Positions 1 to 8,035 of a stretch of 64,000 nt of DNA are shown here, piece by piece. Below the pieces are notes generated by a model, which ran no database searches, had not been told where the DNA came from, and was given only the letters and a program-made list of their open reading frames with translations. Position 1 is the stretch's first letter. Every line of letters starts with the position of its first letter. This DNA comes from Microbacterium sp. EST19A (lineage in GTDB: Bacteria; Actinomycetota; Actinomycetes; Actinomycetales; Microbacteriaceae), in assembly GCF_019969685.1 (NCBI RefSeq), contig NZ_JAHXYZ010000001.1, positions 1,364,001 through 1,428,000 of the forward strand, given 5' to 3'. The translations under genes were made by a program, and so were the position numbers.

Positions 1-663
1 GTCGGCATCGTCGCGCCGGGCGTCATGAACAGGACCACGCTCGAGGCCTTCGTCGCCGTGCGCCCGGAACTCGACACCCTGAAGGTGGCGGGGCGCAGCC
101 GATCGAGCATCGACTCCTTCGTCGAGTGGGTTCGTCGCGACCACCCGCAGTTCACGTCGGTCACGGTCGTCGACAGCGTCGAGGAGGCGGTCCGCGACAG
201 CGACCTGGTCACGATCGCACCGACGACACCCGCCGGTTCGGCGAACTACGTGCGGATCGAGAAGCGCTGGGTCAAGCCCGGAGCCGTCGTCAGCCTGCCC
301 GCCGACATCATGATCGATGAGGACCTGCTGCACGGAGCGCGGCACGTCGCCGACTTCCGCGGCCTGTACGAGGCCTGGAGCGAAGAGGTCCCCCACCCCG
401 CGCACGAGCACATCGGTCTTCACGGCATGTACCTGCTCGACCGCATCCGCTCGGGTGACGTGGGTGCCGAGGTGCTGGAGAACCTCCCCGCGATCATGAG
501 CGGCGAGGCCGAGGGGCGCAGGAGCGACGACGAGATCTTCCTCTACTCCGTCGGAGGGATGCCGGTCGAGGACGTCGCCTGGGGCACGGTGGTCTATCGT
601 CGGGCGGTGGCCGAGGGCATCGGCACGGAACTTCTCCTCTGGGACACTCCGGCGCTCGCGTGA
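1..663 (+). CDS. Ornithine cyclodeaminase-family protein (tyramine oxidase subunit B-like), 5' end outside window
   Basis: Reading frame 1 is open from base 1, so the gene is cut by the window edge; 220 residues remain. The visible part begins at the nucleotide-binding glycine loop (GIVAPGV) of an ornithine cyclodeaminase/mu-crystallin Rossmann domain and ends with SVGGMPVEDVAWG. It is clearly paralogous to the complete gene at 35341-36495 (shared blocks such as QFT, AVRDSD, KPGA, GGM-VEDVAW, GIGT). It lies 40 bp upstream of an MSOX-type flavin oxidase, as its paralogue does. The name tyramine oxidase subunit B is used in annotation for this clade; the real substrate cannot be read from the sequence. 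Confidence 0.85.
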   Translation, partial: VGIVAPGVMNRTTLEAFVAVRPELDTLKVAGRSRSSIDSFVEWVRRDHPQFTSVTVVDSVEEAVRDSDLVTIAPTTPAGSANYVRIEKRWVKPGAVVSLPADIMIDEDLLHGARHVADFRGLYEAWSEEVPHPAHEHIGLHGMYLLDRIRSGDVGAEVLENLPAIMSGEAEGRRSDDEIFLYSVGGMPVEDVAWGTVVYRRAVAEGIGTELLLWDTPALA

Positions 664-703
664 TCGCCGCCGTTCCACCATCGTCCTCTCGTCAGGAGTC
701 GTC

Positions 704-1882
704 ATGAGCGCACCGGTCAGAAAGCGCATCGTCATCATCGGTCTGGGGTCGGTCGGCGCGCTCGCGGCGTGGCGGCTGTCGCAGCGCGACGACGTCGAGG
801 TCATCGGCGTGGAGCAGTATGGCAAGGTCCACGACCGCGGTTCGTACGCCGGCGAATCCCGCGTCTTCCGCACGGCATATCACGAGGGCGGGCGGTACGT
901 GCCGATGCTCCAGGAGTCGCGGCAGCTCTGGCGCGAGCTCGAGCGGCAGTCCGGTCGCGAGCTCTACCTCGAGGTGGGTGCGCTGTCGATCGCCCAGCCC
1001 GACCGCGTGGAGATGCGCACGACACTCGACACGGTGCGGGAGTTCGACCTGCCGCACACCTTCTTCGACACAGAGGAACTGCGGCGCGCGCACCCGCAGC
1101 ACAACGTGCATGACGGCGATGTCGGGGTGCTCGACCACCACGGTGGCGGCATCCGTCCCGAGGTCTCGCTGATGGCGGCGCTCGATCTCGCCGAGGCCAC
1201 CGGTGCCCGGCTGCGCTTCAACACCCGAGTGCTCGCGATCGAGGAGGATCCGGGCGGCGTCGTGGTGCGCACCCCGACCGAGGCGATCAGGGCCGACACG
1301 GTGATCCTGGCCGCGGGCTCGTGGTCCACCCGTCTCGATGACCGGCTGCGCGATCTGCTGCGGCTGCAGGTGCTGGGGCTGACCTGGTTCATGCCGACCG
1401 ACATCGCGGACTTCCTGCCGGAGCGCTTCCCCGCGTTCCTGCGCGACGTCGGGCCGGTGCACTTCTTCGGGGTGCCGAGCCTCGATGGCTATTCGATCAA
1501 GGCGAGCAGCAACCCGACATGGCCGGTCCTGCGCGACGTCGACGAGGTGCCGCACGCCTACACGCGGCACGAGCTCGTGAAGATCGGGCAGCAGGCCAAG
1601 GAGTTCTTCCCCGCGCTGAACCCCGAGCCGGTGCGGTCCAGCGTGCATCACTGCGCCTACACGCCCGACCGCTCGCCGATCGTCGACGTGAGCGAGAGCG
1701 AACGGATCGTCACCGTCACGGGCCTCTCCGGCCACGGCTTCAAGTTCGCTCCCCTCCTCGGGGAATGGGCCGCCGCGCTCGCCACACGACCGAGCGAGTC
1801 CCCCGTCGACCCGCACTTCGCCGTGAGTGCGCATCTCGACCGCCTGGCGGCCCGCGGCCCGTACCGCGGCGGAGGGCACTGA
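704..1882 (+). CDS. FAD-dependent amine oxidoreductase (MSOX/N-methyltryptophan oxidase family)
   Basis: 392 residues, the usual length for monomeric sarcosine oxidase-type enzymes. A dinucleotide-binding motif GLGSVG sits at residues 13-18, and the family signature GLSGHGFKFAPLLG is near the C-terminus. Cys317 in HCAYTPD matches the cysteine that binds FAD covalently in monomeric sarcosine oxidase. Members oxidise secondary or primary amines to imines with O2, giving aldehyde, amine and H2O2. The preceding cyclodeaminase-like gene and the following aldehyde dehydrogenase suggest one amine-degrading unit: oxidation, then aldehyde to acid. Substrate unknown. Confidence 0.9.
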   Translation: MSAPVRKRIVIIGLGSVGALAAWRLSQRDDVEVIGVEQYGKVHDRGSYAGESRVFRTAYHEGGRYVPMLQESRQLWRELERQSGRELYLEVGALSIAQPDRVEMRTTLDTVREFDLPHTFFDTEELRRAHPQHNVHDGDVGVLDHHGGGIRPEVSLMAALDLAEATGARLRFNTRVLAIEEDPGGVVVRTPTEAIRADTVILAAGSWSTRLDDRLRDLLRLQVLGLTWFMPTDIADFLPERFPAFLRDVGPVHFFGVPSLDGYSIKASSNPTWPVLRDVDEVPHAYTRHELVKIGQQAKEFFPALNPEPVRSSVHHCAYTPDRSPIVDVSESERIVTVTGLSGHGFKFAPLLGEWAAALATRPSESPVDPHFAVSAHLDRLAARGPYRGGGH

Positions 1883-2018
1883 CCCCTCGCGCCGGCGACG
1901 CGGTTCGATCACGGACCGGCAAGCTCGCCGCACGGGCAGTCAAATCCCCCGGCCACCCCGACCGCAGACTCGAACTGCGCGACGAATCGAGTCGTGCACC
2001 CATCGTGAGGAGACAGTG

Positions 2019-3443
2019 ATGTCGAATACCGCCCCGGTTCTGGATGAGGCCGCTCTGCTGGAGCGCGTCGGCGCGCCCGCGGGACAGGGCCGCGAAGTGC
2101 TCGACGCGGCAACCCGCGAGCCCATCGGTCGCGCACCCGTGCACACGGTCGAGGAGCTCGATGCCGCGGTGGCCCGCGCCAAGGCTGCTCAGCCCGCGTG
2201 GGATGCGCTCGGGCACGCGGAGCGCAGCACGCTGCTGAACCGGGTCGCCGATGCGATCGACGCGAACGCCGAGCCGCTCGCTCGTCTGCTCTCCCGCGAG
2301 CAGGGCAAGCCGCTCAACGGACCGAACGCCCGCTTCGAGGTGGGGGCCTGCTCGGCGTGGCTGCGCACCGCCGCCGCGACGCCGCTCGAGACGGAGACCG
2401 TGGTGGACGACGGCGAGATCCACGCCGAACTGCACTACCGTGCGATCGGCGTGGTCGGTGCGATCGGGCCGTGGAACTGGCCGCTCATGATCGGCATCTG
2501 GCAGATCGCCCCCGCGCTGCGCATGGGGAACACGGTGGTCGTGAAGCCGAGCGGGTACACGACTCTCAGCGTGCTCGCGATGATCGAGGTCATGAACCAG
2601 GTGCTGCCCCGCGACGTCTTGATCGGAGTCGCCGGCGACCGCGAAGTCGGTGCGCGGATCGCCTCGCACCCCGACATCGGCAAGGTGATGTTCACGGGAT
2701 CCACCGCGACCGGCCGCAGCATCGTCGAGAGCTCCGCGAAGAACCTCGCCCGTCTCACGCTCGAGCTCGGCGGGAACGATGCCGGGATCGTGCTGCCCGG
2801 CGCCGACGCCACGGCCATCGCGCAGGACCTCTTCTGGGGGGCGTTCATCAACACCGGGCAGACGTGTGCGGCGCTCAAGCGGCTCTACGTGCACGACTCG
2901 GTCTACGACGACGTCGTCGAGGCGCTGGCCGACGTCGTGCGCCAGACCCCGATGGGCAATGGCCTCGACGAGCAGAACGTGCTCGGTCCGCTGCAGAATC
3001 ATGCCCAGTTCGAGATCGTCCGCGATCTGGTCGAGGATGCTGCGCGCCACGGCGGGCGCATCGTCACCGGGGGCACGCCTGCGACCGAGCTCGGGGAGCT
3101 CTTCTATCCCGTGACGCTGGTCGCCGATGTCGCTGACGGTGTCGCCCTCGTCGACGAGGAGCAGTTCGGGCCGGCGCTGCCGATCATCCGCTACGCCGAC
3201 GTGGAGGATGCCGTTGCCAGCGCCAACGGTCTCGACGTGGGTCTCGGCGCGTCCGTCTGGGGCGATCGCGAACAGGCCCGCGCGGTGGCGGCTCGCATCC
3301 AGGCCGGGACCGTGTGGATCAATTCGCATGGCGGTGTGCACCCGATGATCCCTTTCGGGGGGCACAAGTCCTCGGGCTACGGCCTCGAGTTCGGCGTCGA
3401 AGGCCTGAAGTCGGTCGCTGTGCCGCAGGTCATCAACGGCTGA
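2019..3443 (+). CDS. Aldehyde dehydrogenase, NAD(P)+-dependent
   Basis: 474 residues counted from ATG 2019, which follows GTGAGGAG 4-11 bases upstream; the frame is open further upstream but that part has no family similarity. The general-base Glu249 lies in LELGGND and the nucleophile Cys283 in NTGQTCAAL, both conserved in the ALDH superfamily. The cofactor region GPWNWPL and GSTATGR are also present. It probably oxidises the aldehyde made by the flavin oxidase upstream (704-1882), 136 bp away. Followed by a bidirectional hairpin terminator. Confidence 0.93.
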   Translation: MSNTAPVLDEAALLERVGAPAGQGREVLDAATREPIGRAPVHTVEELDAAVARAKAAQPAWDALGHAERSTLLNRVADAIDANAEPLARLLSREQGKPLNGPNARFEVGACSAWLRTAAATPLETETVVDDGEIHAELHYRAIGVVGAIGPWNWPLMIGIWQIAPALRMGNTVVVKPSGYTTLSVLAMIEVMNQVLPRDVLIGVAGDREVGARIASHPDIGKVMFTGSTATGRSIVESSAKNLARLTLELGGNDAGIVLPGADATAIAQDLFWGAFINTGQTCAALKRLYVHDSVYDDVVEALADVVRQTPMGNGLDEQNVLGPLQNHAQFEIVRDLVEDAARHGGRIVTGGTPATELGELFYPVTLVADVADGVALVDEEQFGPALPIIRYADVEDAVASANGLDVGLGASVWGDREQARAVAARIQAGTVWINSHGGVHPMIPFGGHKSSGYGLEFGVEGLKSVAVPQVING

Positions 3444-3446
3444 GCG

Positions 3447-3478
3447 GCGGGTGCGCGGCCACGCCGTCGCGCACCCGC
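3447..3478. terminator. Bidirectional hairpin between aldehyde dehydrogenase and DUF1801 gene
   Basis: Perfect 11-bp arms (GCGGGTGCGCG at 3447-3457, its complement at 3468-3478) with a 10-base loop lie in the 42-bp gap between two convergent genes. There is no clear T-run on either strand, so termination efficiency is uncertain. Confidence 0.6.
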
Positions 3479-3485
3479 GTCCGCG

Positions 3486-3935
3486 TCAGCTGATCGCGAG
3501 ACGAATCCGCGCCGTGAGCGCCTTCTTGTTCGCGGATGTCAACTCGAGAAGCGCGTACGCCGTCGGCCACATCGTGCCGTCGTCGAGGTTCGAGATCGGC
3601 TCGAAGCCGAACGTGCCGTAACGCACCTTGAACTTGCTCGCCGGCTGGAAGAAGCACAGCACCTTGCCGTCCTTGCCCCAGGCCGGCATGCCGTAATACG
3701 TGCGCGGTACGAGGTCGGGCGCGACCTCGGAGACCAGCTCGTGCAGGCCCGCCGCGAGCTTCTTGTCGGAGGCGTCCGACAGCTTCGCGATGGCCTCCTT
3801 GAGGTCGGCTTCGCCTTCGGCGCGCACCTCTTCGGGGGTCTTCTTCGCGCGGGACTTCGCCTTGCGCTTGTCGGCTGCAGCCGCCTTCATCGCCTCGCGC
3901 TCTTCGGCACTGAAGGTCGTGTCGTCATCAGCCAT
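3486..3935 (-). CDS. DUF1801/YdhG-like protein (iron chaperone fold)
   Basis: 149 residues. A charged, Lys/Glu/Ala-rich N-terminal helix (residues 8-50) is followed by a DUF1801-type domain with the landmarks VPRTYYGMPAWGKDGKVLCFFQPASKFKVRYGTFGF. This domain has the frataxin-like fold of YdhG. Proteins of this type are often annotated as iron chaperones, but their function is poorly established. The gene is single, convergent with the aldehyde dehydrogenase. The ATG at 3935 is preceded by AAAAGGAGCC, a good ribosome-binding site. Confidence 0.8.
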   Translation of the reverse strand: MADDDTTFSAEEREAMKAAAADKRKAKSRAKKTPEEVRAEGEADLKEAIAKLSDASDKKLAAGLHELVSEVAPDLVPRTYYGMPAWGKDGKVLCFFQPASKFKVRYGTFGFEPISNLDDGTMWPTAYALLELTSANKKALTARIRLAIS

Positions 3936-4019
3936 GATCGGCTCCTTTTCGTGGGGTTGGGTCGTGTCTTCAGCGTACGGATGCCGGGCGTCGCGGCCTT
4001 CTCGATTCCTGACCGATCC

Positions 4020-4511
4020 TCACCCCTCGAGCAGGAAGGCCAGCTCGACCGTCCACACCGTCTTCCGACGCTCGAGTCGAGGGTCCGTGCGCAGGATCTC
4101 GAAGCGTCCCACCCACGCGCCCGAGGGCGGATCCGTGTCGAAACGGCGCTCCGTCTCTCCGACCCAGGCCTGCAGCATCCGATTCGCCTGGAGGGAGCTG
4201 CCGCGGTACGCGAGGAGCGCGTAGTCTCCGGCCGGCACCGTGCCGGGTCGCACCCGTTCGTCTCCGTCGGCCGTCACCCCCATCACGCCGACCTCGATGT
4301 CCATGTCGGCGGCCATGTCGACGACGTGCAGCCGCAGGAAGAAGGGTCCCTCGGCCTGCAGGTCATGACCCTCCAGCCAGGTGAACAGCTCGTCGAGCAG
4401 GCGATCCCGGGTACCGAGCATGCCGCGGAAGGGTGTGACGAGGCGGATGCCGAGTGTCGGCACGGCCTCGCGATGCTCGACGCGGGGGCCGTCGCTCACA
4501 TCCAGAGTCAT
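4020..4511 (-). CDS. GyrI-like / effector-binding-domain protein
   Basis: 163 residues, soluble. The arrangement (EHREAVPTLGIRLVTPF at the start, RVRPGTVPAGDYALLAYRGSS in the middle, WVGRFEILRTDP near the end) fits the SOUL/GyrI-like small-molecule-binding fold found as the C-terminal domain of MerR/AraC-type regulators. No DNA-binding domain is present, so it is probably a stand-alone ligand binder. Family assignment is moderate; no function can be inferred from neighbours. Confidence 0.6.
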   Translation of the reverse strand: MTLDVSDGPRVEHREAVPTLGIRLVTPFRGMLGTRDRLLDELFTWLEGHDLQAEGPFFLRLHVVDMAADMDIEVGVMGVTADGDERVRPGTVPAGDYALLAYRGSSLQANRMLQAWVGETERRFDTDPPSGAWVGRFEILRTDPRLERRKTVWTVELAFLLEG

Positions 4512-4626
4512 GAGTCCATGATCCTCACGCGGGAGGGACGCGTCCAGAGCCGTCGTCGACCGACCGAGTCTCGGTGAGCCGACTCACGGTCGGGGCGTGT
4601 CCGACCAGCCGGATAGGGTGAGGAAC

Positions 4627-5049
4627 ATGGACCTGCGTGTCGCGGCATACGCGGTCGTCACCGATGACGACGACCGGCTGCTGCTCGCGCGCTGGACCGA
4701 GGGCCGCCGTGTCGCATGGACGATGCCCGGTGGTGGGCTCGAGCCCGGCGAGGCGCCCGAGGATGCCGTGCGCCGCGAGCTGCGCGAGGAGACCGGCTAT
4801 TCGGTCAAGGTCGGCGAGCTCCTCGGCATCCACTCAAGGGTGATCCCGGCGAGCCGCCGCGTGCACAAAGCGGCCGAGCCGTTGCACACCCTCCGCATCG
4901 TCTATCGGGCCGAGGTCACCGGCGGGAAGCTCCGGTTCGAGACCGACGGTTCGACCGACATGGCCGAATGGTTCACGCTCAAGGCCGTCGCCGAACTGCA
5001 GCGGGTCAAGCTCGTCGACATCGCGCTGCGGATGGCCGGCATCCTCTGA
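4627..5049 (+). CDS. NUDIX hydrolase
   Basis: 140 residues from ATG 4627. The Nudix box is complete: GGGLEPGEAPEDAVRRELRE followed by ETG, i.e. GX5EX7REUXEEXGU, with the metal-binding glutamates in place. The preceding WTMPGGG is typical. Members cleave nucleoside diphosphates linked to another moiety; the substrate cannot be read from sequence. An in-frame ATG at 4597 would add ten residues that do not resemble the family, so the shorter start is preferred. Confidence 0.9.
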   Translation: MDLRVAAYAVVTDDDDRLLLARWTEGRRVAWTMPGGGLEPGEAPEDAVRRELREETGYSVKVGELLGIHSRVIPASRRVHKAAEPLHTLRIVYRAEVTGGKLRFETDGSTDMAEWFTLKAVAELQRVKLVDIALRMAGIL

Positions 5050-5053
5050 CGGA

Positions 5054-5575
5054 TCAGTCGCGCGGCTGCTCGGGCACCGAGATGTCGGCGACGGTCGCGC
5101 CGTAGGCCGCGATCAGGTCGTCGGCCTCGACGAAGAGACTGAAGCCGTGCGCGCCGGCGCCCATGGCGATGCGCTGACCGACGATCGTCTCGTCGGCATA
5201 GATCGGCCAGTCGGTGGTGCTGCCGATCGGCACGATCGTGCCCCGTTCGTACCCGGTTGCCGCGAGCGCCAGTTCGGGCTCGGGCAGGCGCAGCTTGTTG
5301 ACGCCGACGAGCGCGCGGAGCTTCGGCCACGAGATCGAGCGGCCGCCGGGCACCAGCGCGAAGAGGTACGTGTCGTCGGATCGCTTCACGACGAGGGTCT
5401 TGACGATGCCCGACGGATCGATGCCGAGCAGCGCGGCCGCCTCGAACAGGCTGTTCGCCGCGGGGCGCTCCCGGATGTCGATGCTCAGGCCGCGCGCGGC
5501 GGCCGCATTCCGCACCCGGGCATGCTGATCCCCTCCGACACCCGAAGGGTCGGAGGGGAGATCAGACGAGGTCAC
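5054..5575 (-). CDS. YbaK/EbsC-family aminoacyl-tRNA deacylase
   Basis: Up to 173 residues. The YbaK domain is recognisable from IVKTLVVKRSDDTYLFALVPG (conserved Lys), LRALVGVNKLRL and GYERGTIVPIG. Members hydrolyse mischarged tRNAs, for example Cys-tRNA(Pro). The GTG at 5575 overlaps the stop of the upstream gene (GTGA) but has no Shine-Dalgarno. A perfect 10-bp hairpin at 5530-5558 lies inside this 5' region, and family similarity begins only near residue 21 (GTG 5515). The true start may therefore be 5515, with the hairpin acting as terminator of the upstream gene. Confidence 0.85.
   Translation of the reverse strand: MTSSDLPSDPSGVGGDQHARVRNAAAARGLSIDIRERPAANSLFEAAALLGIDPSGIVKTLVVKRSDDTYLFALVPGGRSISWPKLRALVGVNKLRLPEPELALAATGYERGTIVPIGSTTDWPIYADETIVGQRIAMGAGAHGFSLFVEADDLIAAYGATVADISVPEQPRD
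5530..5558 (-). terminator. Strong hairpin at the 5' end of the ybaK-like gene
   Basis: Arms CCCCTCCGAC (5530-5539) and GTCGGAGGGG (5549-5558) pair perfectly around a 9-base loop. It is either a terminator for the gene ending at 5572 or a structure controlling ybaK translation. No T-run follows. Confidence 0.4.
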
Positions 5576-6075
5576 GCGTCGGGAGCGGAGAGCGGGTCAT
5601 CCGCGACCCAGAGCTCGTCGTCCGCACGCAGAGCCTGCCATGCGGCGTAGAGCACACCCACTGCGGCGGCGGCACCGAGGATGATCGCGACGACCGATCC
5701 GAGGCCGACGGTCTTCTTCTTCTTGCCGAACGCACCGCGGGGTGCGGGCGGCGCGACGCCGTGACGCTTGGCGTTCGCGTAGTCCCAGGCGGTGAGGGCG
5801 CTTCCGACCACGCCGCCGACGATGGGAACGACCTTGTCGTCGACGACATGCCTGCCGATCTTCACGCCCTGGTCGACGACCGGGGCGACACGACGGTTGT
5901 AGGTGTCCTGCACGACAGGCAGCACCTGCTCGCGTCCGAGACCGCCGAGCTGACGGCTCGCCTCACGGGCGATGTCGGCGGCATGACCGACGACATCCTG
6001 CTGGGACTCCCAGAGCTGGGTGGCGTCCTTCTGCAGACGACGCAGTTGCTTCTTCCGCTTGCGGCTGAGGCTCAC
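5572..6075 (-). CDS. Small membrane-anchored protein of unknown function
   Basis: 167 residues from GTG 6075, chosen because AGGAG lies seven bases upstream; upstream codons in frame lack a better site. A basic N-terminus (SRKRKKQLRRLQKD) is followed by an amphipathic region, a glycine/valine stretch with VVPIVGGVVGSALTAWDYA, a KKKK cluster, then one clear transmembrane helix (VGLGSVVAIILGAAAAVGVLYA), and an acidic tail (DDELWVADDPL). I do not recognise a family. Its stop overlaps the GTG annotated for the next gene. Confidence 0.75.
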   Translation of the reverse strand: MSLSRKRKKQLRRLQKDATQLWESQQDVVGHAADIAREASRQLGGLGREQVLPVVQDTYNRRVAPVVDQGVKIGRHVVDDKVVPIVGGVVGSALTAWDYANAKRHGVAPPAPRGAFGKKKKTVGLGSVVAIILGAAAAVGVLYAAWQALRADDELWVADDPLSAPDA

Positions 6076-6154
6076 GATGTTCTCCTGTCCATTGCAGTGC
6101 GGGTTCCCCATCTTGCCAGACGAGGCTGGGTGGGAGTCGGGAAATTGCGCACCC

Positions 6155-6192
6155 TTGCAAACTCGGAAGCCGCGCGGTACCGTACGTACCGC
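6155..6192 (+). promoter_or_regulatory. Candidate ppiA promoter overlapping a palindrome
   Basis: TTGCAA (6155-6160), a 17-base spacer and TACCGT (6178-6183) form a plausible sigma-70-type promoter about 60 bp upstream of ppiA. The -10 is embedded in a 7-bp inverted repeat GCGGTAC-N5-GTACCGC (6174-6192), a likely repressor-type operator. Both elements are predictions. Confidence 0.4.
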
Positions 6193-6248
6193 TTCACGAC
6201 GGATGCCACGACGGGCGAACTCACCGGAAGCTCTGAGACAATGGACTC

Positions 6249-6806
6249 ATGGCTCACGCTTCCCACGTCGCAACCCTGCACACCAACCACGGTGACATCG
6301 TCATCAACCTCTTCGGCGATCACGCTCCGAAGACGGTCAAGAACTTCGTCGGCCTGGCCGACGGCACCCAGGAGTGGACACACCCCGCCACCGGCAAGCC
6401 GGGCGAAGGCGCCCTCTACAAGGACGTCGTCTTCCACCGCATCATCCCGAACTTCATGATCCAGGGCGGCGACCCGCTCGGTCAGGGCGTCGGCGGCCCC
6501 GGATACAACTTCGACGACGAGATCAACATGGAGCTCAACTTCAACGAGCCCTACATCCTCGCGATGGCGAACGCCGGCCTCCGCCGCAACGCCATCACCG
6601 GCAAGCCCGAGGGCACCAACGGCTCGCAGTTCTTCATCACCACCGACCCGACGCCGTGGCTGCAGGGCAAGCACACGATCTTCGGCGAGGTCGCTGACGA
6701 CGCCTCGAAGGCCGTCGTCGACGCCATCGCCGCCGTTCCGACCGCTGCCGGCGACCGCCCCATCGAGCCGGTCGTGCTGCAGTCGATCGACATCGTCGCG
6801 GCCTGA
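6249..6806 (+). CDS. ppiA: Peptidyl-prolyl cis-trans isomerase, cyclophilin type
   Basis: 185 residues, no signal peptide, so cytoplasmic. The cyclophilin core is complete: FHRIIPNFMIQGGDP contains the catalytic Arg and the FMIQGGD block, NGSQFFITTDPTPWLQGKHTIFGEV is the C-terminal active-site block with the substrate-binding Trp. It catalyses proline isomerisation during folding. Its position just upstream of the rhomboid and crgA matches Rv0009 in Mycobacterium tuberculosis, supporting the ppiA name. Confidence 0.95.
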   Translation: MAHASHVATLHTNHGDIVINLFGDHAPKTVKNFVGLADGTQEWTHPATGKPGEGALYKDVVFHRIIPNFMIQGGDPLGQGVGGPGYNFDDEINMELNFNEPYILAMANAGLRRNAITGKPEGTNGSQFFITTDPTPWLQGKHTIFGEVADDASKAVVDAIAAVPTAAGDRPIEPVVLQSIDIVAA

Positions 6807-6827
6807 CGAAACCTTCGGCCGATCCGG

Positions 6828-7724
6828 ATGACGACGCCTGAGTTCGCGGACAACCGCGACAACTTCTGCTACCGGCATCCGGATCGGCAGAGCTTCGTGC
6901 TCTGCCAGCGCTGCCTCCGCACGATCTGCCCCGAGTGCCAGACGCAGGCACCGGTCGGCGTGATCTGCCCGGAGTGCATGAAGGAGCAGCAGAAGAATCG
7001 CACTCCCGCGCAGAAGCGCGCGCAGCGCCGCTGGGGCGGACGCAGCGCCGGCGGAACGATGACGGCCGTCCGCAGCGGCAGGCCCATCGTCACGTACGTC
7101 CTGTTGGCGGTGACCTCGTTCATCGGCCTGGTGCAGCTCATCCCGGGTGTCGGGGATGTCATCACGCAGGCGCTGTTCTTCCGCGCTCCCTACCTCTATC
7201 CGAACCTGTTCCCATTCCCGTTCGAGCCGTGGCGGCTGCTCAGCGTGCTCTTCGTGCACGGTGGGTTCTTCCATCTCGCCCTCAACATGCTCGCCCTGTG
7301 GATGCTGGGGCAGAGCCTTGAACCCATGCTCGGCCGCGCGCGGTTCCTCGCGCTCTACCTGATCAGCGGATTCGGCGGATCGGTGATGGTCGCCGTTCTC
7401 GCTCCGGGAAGTGCGACCGTCGGCGCGTCGGGAGCCATCTTCGGGCTCATGGCGGCCCTGTTGATCATCGGACGACACATCGGTGCCAACGTCACCGGGC
7501 TGCTGGTCATCCTCGGTATCAACTTCGCCCTCGGCTTCTTCATCGGCAACATCGCGTGGCAGGCGCACCTCGGCGGAGCGATCGTCGGAGCCCTCGTGGC
7601 ACTGATCCTCACCCGCACGAAGCGCCGAGAGCAACGCGTCTGGCAGATCGTGCTGCTCGCCGTGCTGGTGGTGCTGCTCGGCGTGGTCGTCGCCTTCGTG
7701 CCGCCGCTCATCATCCTCAGCTGA
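6828..7724 (+). CDS. Rhomboid-family intramembrane serine protease with N-terminal zinc-finger-like motif
   Basis: 298 residues. Residues 1-50 carry paired Cys/His motifs (CYRH, CQRCLRTICPECQ, CPECM), a B-box-like zinc-binding module common in actinobacterial rhomboids. Six or more transmembrane helices follow. The catalytic Ser is in GASGAIFGL and the catalytic His in the AHLGGAIVG helix; HGGFFHLALNML is the conserved loop/TM2 block. It cleaves membrane protein substrates within the bilayer. It lies 21 bp after ppiA and probably shares its transcript. Confidence 0.93.
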   Translation: MTTPEFADNRDNFCYRHPDRQSFVLCQRCLRTICPECQTQAPVGVICPECMKEQQKNRTPAQKRAQRRWGGRSAGGTMTAVRSGRPIVTYVLLAVTSFIGLVQLIPGVGDVITQALFFRAPYLYPNLFPFPFEPWRLLSVLFVHGGFFHLALNMLALWMLGQSLEPMLGRARFLALYLISGFGGSVMVAVLAPGSATVGASGAIFGLMAALLIIGRHIGANVTGLLVILGINFALGFFIGNIAWQAHLGGAIVGALVALILTRTKRREQRVWQIVLLAVLVVLLGVVVAFVPPLIILS

Positions 7725-7801
7725 GTTGTTAACAGGGTTGTTAACCCCTGTGAATAACACCGGTGTAATTCTCCCCAGGCTGTGCACAAGGCTGTGGATA
7801 A
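7725..7801. promoter_or_regulatory. AT-richer patch with three DnaA-box-like sites and a GTTGTTAAC direct repeat
   Basis: Directly after the rhomboid stop, GTTGTTAAC occurs at 7725-7733 and 7737-7745. Three same-direction 9-mers follow: TGTGAATAA (7750-7758), TGTGCACAA (7781-7789) and TGTGGATAA (7793-7801). The last is the exact complement of the consensus DnaA box TTATCCACA; the other two differ by one or two bases. The patch is conspicuously AT-richer than its surroundings. Confidence 0.55.
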
Positions 7802-7984
7802 CTCTTGGTAGGGGTTTATGGGGGTCCGCTCGCGGGCGGACTCCCTTCGTTCGCAGAGCGGGGTCCCTCCCGCTGCGCGGGCCCCTCCCGATGCTCACTC
7901 CGGGAGTCCGCCCGCGACCTCTGCATCCGACTTCGTGATGCACCAACCTGAGTCAAGCCGAGTCGGGCAAGAGGGTAGGAAAGA
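7802..7984. repeat. Intergenic region with long inverted repeat
   Basis: No gene is seen. A 16-bp perfect inverted repeat (7830-7845 and 7902-7917) encloses a GC-rich 56-base interior that can itself form a small CCCGC/GCGGG hairpin. It may be a cruciform or REP-like element; nothing links it to a known mobile element. Confidence 0.5.
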
Positions 7985-8017
7985 CGAAGGGCCCCTCGCG
8001 GTGCGAGGGGCCCTTCG
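7985..8017 (-). terminator. crgA terminator
   Basis: 15-bp perfect stem (7985-7999 with 8003-8017) and a 3-base loop, 18 bp beyond the crgA stop. On the minus strand it is followed by TCTTTCCT, a weak U-tract. Confidence 0.75.
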
Positions 8018-8035
8018 TGAAGCGTGAGAGGCGGA

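Noticed and set aside
7725..7801. Calling this region the replication origin
   Set aside because: Only three boxes, no dnaA/dnaN/gyrB genes adjacent; in Actinobacteria oriC is normally next to dnaA.
6072..7946. Long minus-strand reading frame opposite ppiA and the rhomboid gene
   Set aside because: It overlaps two well-conserved genes, its residues are mostly Arg/Gly/Asp/Ala of high-GC shadow type, and no family is recognisable.
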